Part shown: piece by piece, positions 14,759-16,853 of the stretch
Position numbering within the stretch: the stretch's first letter is position 1
How the letters are laid out: each line of letters begins with the position of its first letter
DNA from: CAYVBJ01 sp964415185
GTDB taxonomy: Bacteria; Bacteroidota; Rhodothermia; Balneolales; Balneolaceae
Direction: 5' to 3'
Length of the DNA: 16,853 nucleotides
Assembly: GCA_964415185.1 (NCBI GenBank)
Contig: CAYPZI010000055.1
Location: 1 to 16,853 of the forward strand
Translations under genes and position numbers: made by a program
The notes under the pieces: generated by a model
Databases searched by the model: none
Told to the model about the DNA's origin: nothing
The model's input: only the letters and a program-made list of their open reading frames with translations

Positions 14759-15031
14759 ATGGCTGACACATATAAAGCTCAGTTTTTGACACCCTCAGGA
14801 ACTCTTTTTGAGGGTGATGTAAAAGGAGTGAAAGTTCCCGGATCAAACGGCAGTTTCGAGATGCTTGTAAATCACGCCCCGATCATCTCAACTCTTGAAA
14901 CCGGAGATGTCAGGGTACGTACTGCCGATGACAGTGAAAAGATCTATTCGATCGAAGGCGGTTTCCTGGAAATGAGTAACAATAAGCTGATTATCCTGGC
15001 AGAATCTGCCGAAGAGAAAGAAGAGGGTTAA
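14759..15031 (+). CDS. atpC: F1 ATP synthase epsilon subunit, short form
   Basis: Central-stalk subunit joining the rotor to the c-ring, only 90 aa. The N-terminal beta-sandwich domain is complete (QFLTPSGTLFEGDV, then the core signature GSFEMLVNHAPIISTLETG at 31-49, and a YSIEGGFLEM strand). The protein ends in a short acidic tail, AESAEEKEEG. The C-terminal two-helix domain found in E. coli and Bacillus epsilon (about 40-50 residues), which can block ATP hydrolysis, is absent. The frame ends in TAA with no sign of a frameshift continuation, and short epsilons of this size are usual in Bacteroidota/Chlorobi, so this is a natural form and not a truncation. Cotranscribed with atpD; convergent with the decarboxylase gene. 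Confidence 0.96.
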   Translation: MADTYKAQFLTPSGTLFEGDVKGVKVPGSNGSFEMLVNHAPIISTLETGDVRVRTADDSEKIYSIEGGFLEMSNNKLIILAESAEEKEEG

Positions 15032-15116
15032 TTAACAAATCCCTGCTTTGAAGCTCTCCCAAAAGATGTAATATCTTGGACCTGCCGATGACGTATTATT
15101 GATAAGTGCTTTTTAC

Positions 15117-15145
15117 CTCTGATAAGTTATCTTCGAATATCAGAG
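15117..15145. terminator. Stem-loop between convergent genes
   Basis: CTCTGATA (15117-15124) pairs exactly with TATCAGAG (15138-15145) across a 13-nt loop. It lies 85 bp after the atpC stop. A run of four T precedes the left arm and no T-tract follows the right arm, so it does not meet the usual intrinsic-terminator pattern on either strand. It could still mark a factor-dependent or bidirectional 3' end. Confidence 0.28.
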
Positions 15146-15273
15146 ATCGCATACCTGAAATCGCATATCATAAAAATATTTAAACTGGGCCAGAGTAGCA
15201 GGACTTCCCCGTATCCTGTTTCTCAAAAAAAAATCACTCATCTTTTTTATTTGTTGCCCTTTGTATTTTTAAC

Positions 15274-15314
15274 CACAGAGTTACACAGAGTTGAACGCAG
15301 TGTTTCACAGTGTT
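15274..15314. repeat. Four-unit CACAGWGTT direct repeat
   Basis: CACAGAGTT at 15274-15282 and 15284-15292, CGCAGTGTT at 15296-15304 and CACAGTGTT at 15306-15314. Unit starts are 10, 12 and 10 bp apart, close to one helical turn, so all units present the same DNA face. Similar 'ACCACAGAG' strings occur between genes in many bacteria. Function unknown. Confidence 0.65.
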
Positions 15315-15376
15315 CCTGATGACTTAAAATCGGGTATACTTCGACACCTAATTCTATGTGAGCTTGCGGACAGCGG

Positions 15377-16837
15377 CTAAATTTCCGCTTGATTCAAAAC
15401 CTTCAGCGAATCCGCTTCTTCTTTTATAATATACACGGCTTTCTCAATCTCTTTTTTGTGTGTTCTTACCGAAAGCACGGCAAACCTGAATACAAAATTT
15501 CCGTTTAGCTGTGTAGTGGATAGAAAAATTTTGCCATCTTCAAGTAAGTTTTTATGCAACTGCCGGTTAAATTCGTCCGGATTATCCGCCCCCGAAATAT
15601 ATCTGAATGTAAATATCGAGAGTTCGGGTTTTGGCCCAACTTCAAAACCTTCCGTATCTTTAAATAGTCGCCAGGCATATTGTGCAAGTAGCATTTTTTC
15701 TTCGATGGCGGCCCGGAAGGCTTTGATTCCATGCAATTTCAGAGGCAGCCACATCCTGAGTCCCCTGAAATGCTTGCTCAGTTCGGGAGAGATCTCGGCA
15801 GGTGAATAATTTTGCAATCCTTCGGCAGTATCCTGCATATAACTTGCCGTAAAGTAAAAGGAGTCACGGAGGTTTCTCACATCCTTTACCACAAGTGCAC
15901 CGATGCCGTAGGGCAGAAAGAGTCCTTTGTGCGGGTCCAGTACAACAGAATCAGCTTTGTCAATTCCATTCATTTTTTGCCGGATATTATCACTGAGCAT
16001 AAAAAATCCGCCATAAGCGGCATCAACATGGTACCAAAGCCGGTATTTTTCAGTGATTCCGGCAATTGCGGCAAGAGGATCGATGGCACCGGTATCTGTA
16101 GTACCTGCGGAAGCCACAACAAGCCAGGGGTTAAGCCCTTGCTCAAGATCGACGGAAATGGCTTCATCCAGTTTATCGGGAATCATGCGAAATTTTTTAT
16201 CCATAGGTACTCTACGGATGACACAACTGCTGAGACCGGCTATTGCCAGGGCCTTGTCAATACAGTGATGAGACTGGTCGGTAAGATAGACAACCGACTT
16301 TTTGATTTGCCCTTCTTCAATTTCAGCATTGTCTCTTGCGGCGACAATGGCTGTCAGGTTTGCAATACTGCCGCCGGATGCAAGATATCCGCCGGAGGTT
16401 TCGGATGGAAAACCGATCAATTCCGCCATCCAGTTGCAAAGGCGTTTTTCAAGGTTTACGGCACCCGGCGAGGATGCATAAACACCCGCATATCGATTGC
16501 TGACGGCTGCAAGGTAATCGCCCAAAGCAGAAGTGTATAAGCCGCCACCCGGAATGTATCCGTAGTGATTACCGGAAGCAGGATTCAAGCCACCGGAGTC
16601 GATGGATGTCTGTAGAAGAGACAAAATTTGATGGATGTCTGTTCCTTCTTCACCGAGCGGATCAAATAAAATTTGATCGTTTTCAGGTTTTTTGTGTTGA
16701 TACGCAGTGGAAGAAGAAATCCGGGTCAGAAAATCGTCACTATAATTATAAACTGGTTCAAGAAGTTTTTTTCTCTTAGCTGCATCAGGTTGAAGTGCAG
16801 ATGATATTTTTTCAAGTTCTGATAATAATTTTTCCAT
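15377..16837 (-). CDS. Group II pyridoxal-phosphate-dependent decarboxylase
   Basis: 486 aa, cytoplasmic, fold type I, of the aromatic-L-amino-acid/glutamate decarboxylase family: removes the alpha-carboxyl of an amino acid using PLP. The internal aldimine lysine is Lys304 in DPHK (301-304). Asp272 in HVDAAYGG (270-277) contacts the pyridine nitrogen, and His190 in DQSHHCIDKA is in the place of the ring-stacking His. SAGTTDTGAIDP (243-254) and the N-terminal SSPGAVNLEKRLCNWMAELIGFP region (about 122-144) are typical. Substrate cannot be read from the sequence; aromatic amino acid, aspartate or 2,4-diaminobutyrate are family possibilities. The start is firm: a TGA stop lies directly before the ATG in frame. 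The promoter is beyond the window edge. Confidence 0.94.
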   Translation of the reverse strand: MEKLLSELEKISSALQPDAAKRKKLLEPVYNYSDDFLTRISSSTAYQHKKPENDQILFDPLGEEGTDIHQILSLLQTSIDSGGLNPASGNHYGYIPGGGLYTSALGDYLAAVSNRYAGVYASSPGAVNLEKRLCNWMAELIGFPSETSGGYLASGGSIANLTAIVAARDNAEIEEGQIKKSVVYLTDQSHHCIDKALAIAGLSSCVIRRVPMDKKFRMIPDKLDEAISVDLEQGLNPWLVVASAGTTDTGAIDPLAAIAGITEKYRLWYHVDAAYGGFFMLSDNIRQKMNGIDKADSVVLDPHKGLFLPYGIGALVVKDVRNLRDSFYFTASYMQDTAEGLQNYSPAEISPELSKHFRGLRMWLPLKLHGIKAFRAAIEEKMLLAQYAWRLFKDTEGFEVGPKPELSIFTFRYISGADNPDEFNRQLHKNLLEDGKIFLSTTQLNGNFVFRFAVLSVRTHKKEIEKAVYIIKEEADSLKVLNQAEI

Positions 16838-16853
16838 TCAATCAATTAAGAAA

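Larger units (their letters stand above)
15032..15376. other. Convergent intergenic region, atpC to decarboxylase
   Basis: 345 bp between two 3' ends. It contains an 8-bp perfect inverted repeat (15117-15145), two ATCGCATA words (15147-15154 and 15160-15167), an A9 run near 15225-15233 and a short array of CACAGWGTT repeats (15274-15314). No ORF of note and no structured RNA gene was recognised. Confidence 0.7.

Noticed and set aside
14759..15031. atpC as a truncated pseudogene because of its 90 codons
   Set aside because: The frame is intact, ends normally after a complete beta-sandwich domain, and short epsilon subunits are usual in this group.
15158..15185. dif-like 28-mer (CGCATA and TTAAA words at the spacing of XerC/XerD arms)
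   Set aside because: Only about half of the positions agree with the E. coli dif consensus and the normally invariant XerD arm is poor, in AT-rich sequence where such matches are common.
15812..16540. 242-codon plus-strand frame inside the decarboxylase gene
   Set aside because: Antisense shadow of the catalytic core of a well-supported PLP decarboxylase.

Overview
The window looks like chromosomal DNA from an FCB-group bacterium, most likely Balneolales/Rhodothermales or another Bacteroidota-like lineage. The support is: an AtpD with an insert of about 25 residues before its QMNEPPGA motif; a short AtpC, with atpD-atpC standing apart from the other ATP synthase genes; a two-subunit KorA/KorB 2-oxoacid:ferredoxin oxidoreductase; a secreted protein of the kind often labelled 'asparagine synthetase B' in Bacteroidota; and the near absence of Shine-Dalgarno sequences before starts. 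The lineage is inferred from gene content and was not tested by phylogeny.

Layout, left to right. A P2A-type cation ATPase (81-2765, minus) is divergent from korA-korB (3079-6026, plus). A 665-bp intergenic region between convergent genes (6027-6691) follows. It carries about eight copies of a 20-bp hairpin repeat, a 49-bp tandem repeat and two DnaA-box-like 9-mers 12 bp apart. Next is a minus-strand operon: maf, a secreted TPR protein and a secreted GATase-like protein (10499 down to 6692). Divergent from it is a plus-strand, translationally overlapping trio: a small two-helix membrane protein, a DUF92 membrane protein and a DAACS-family acidic amino acid/dicarboxylate symporter (10594-12992). 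A spacer with two inverted copies of a 15-bp palindrome leads to atpD-atpC (13242-15031). After a 345-bp convergent spacer with CACAGWGTT repeats, the window ends with a group II PLP-dependent decarboxylase (15377-16837, minus).

Most genes are housekeeping: ATP synthesis, a TCA-level ferredoxin-linked oxidoreductase, nucleotide-pool or septum control (Maf), and cation and amino acid transport. I do not see a defence island, prophage, insertion sequence or CRISPR array. The least explained parts are the secreted TPR/GATase-like pair behind maf and the repeat-filled intergenic regions. The hairpin repeat near 6.1-6.7 kb shows compensatory stem changes, which suggests selection on a folded REP-like element.
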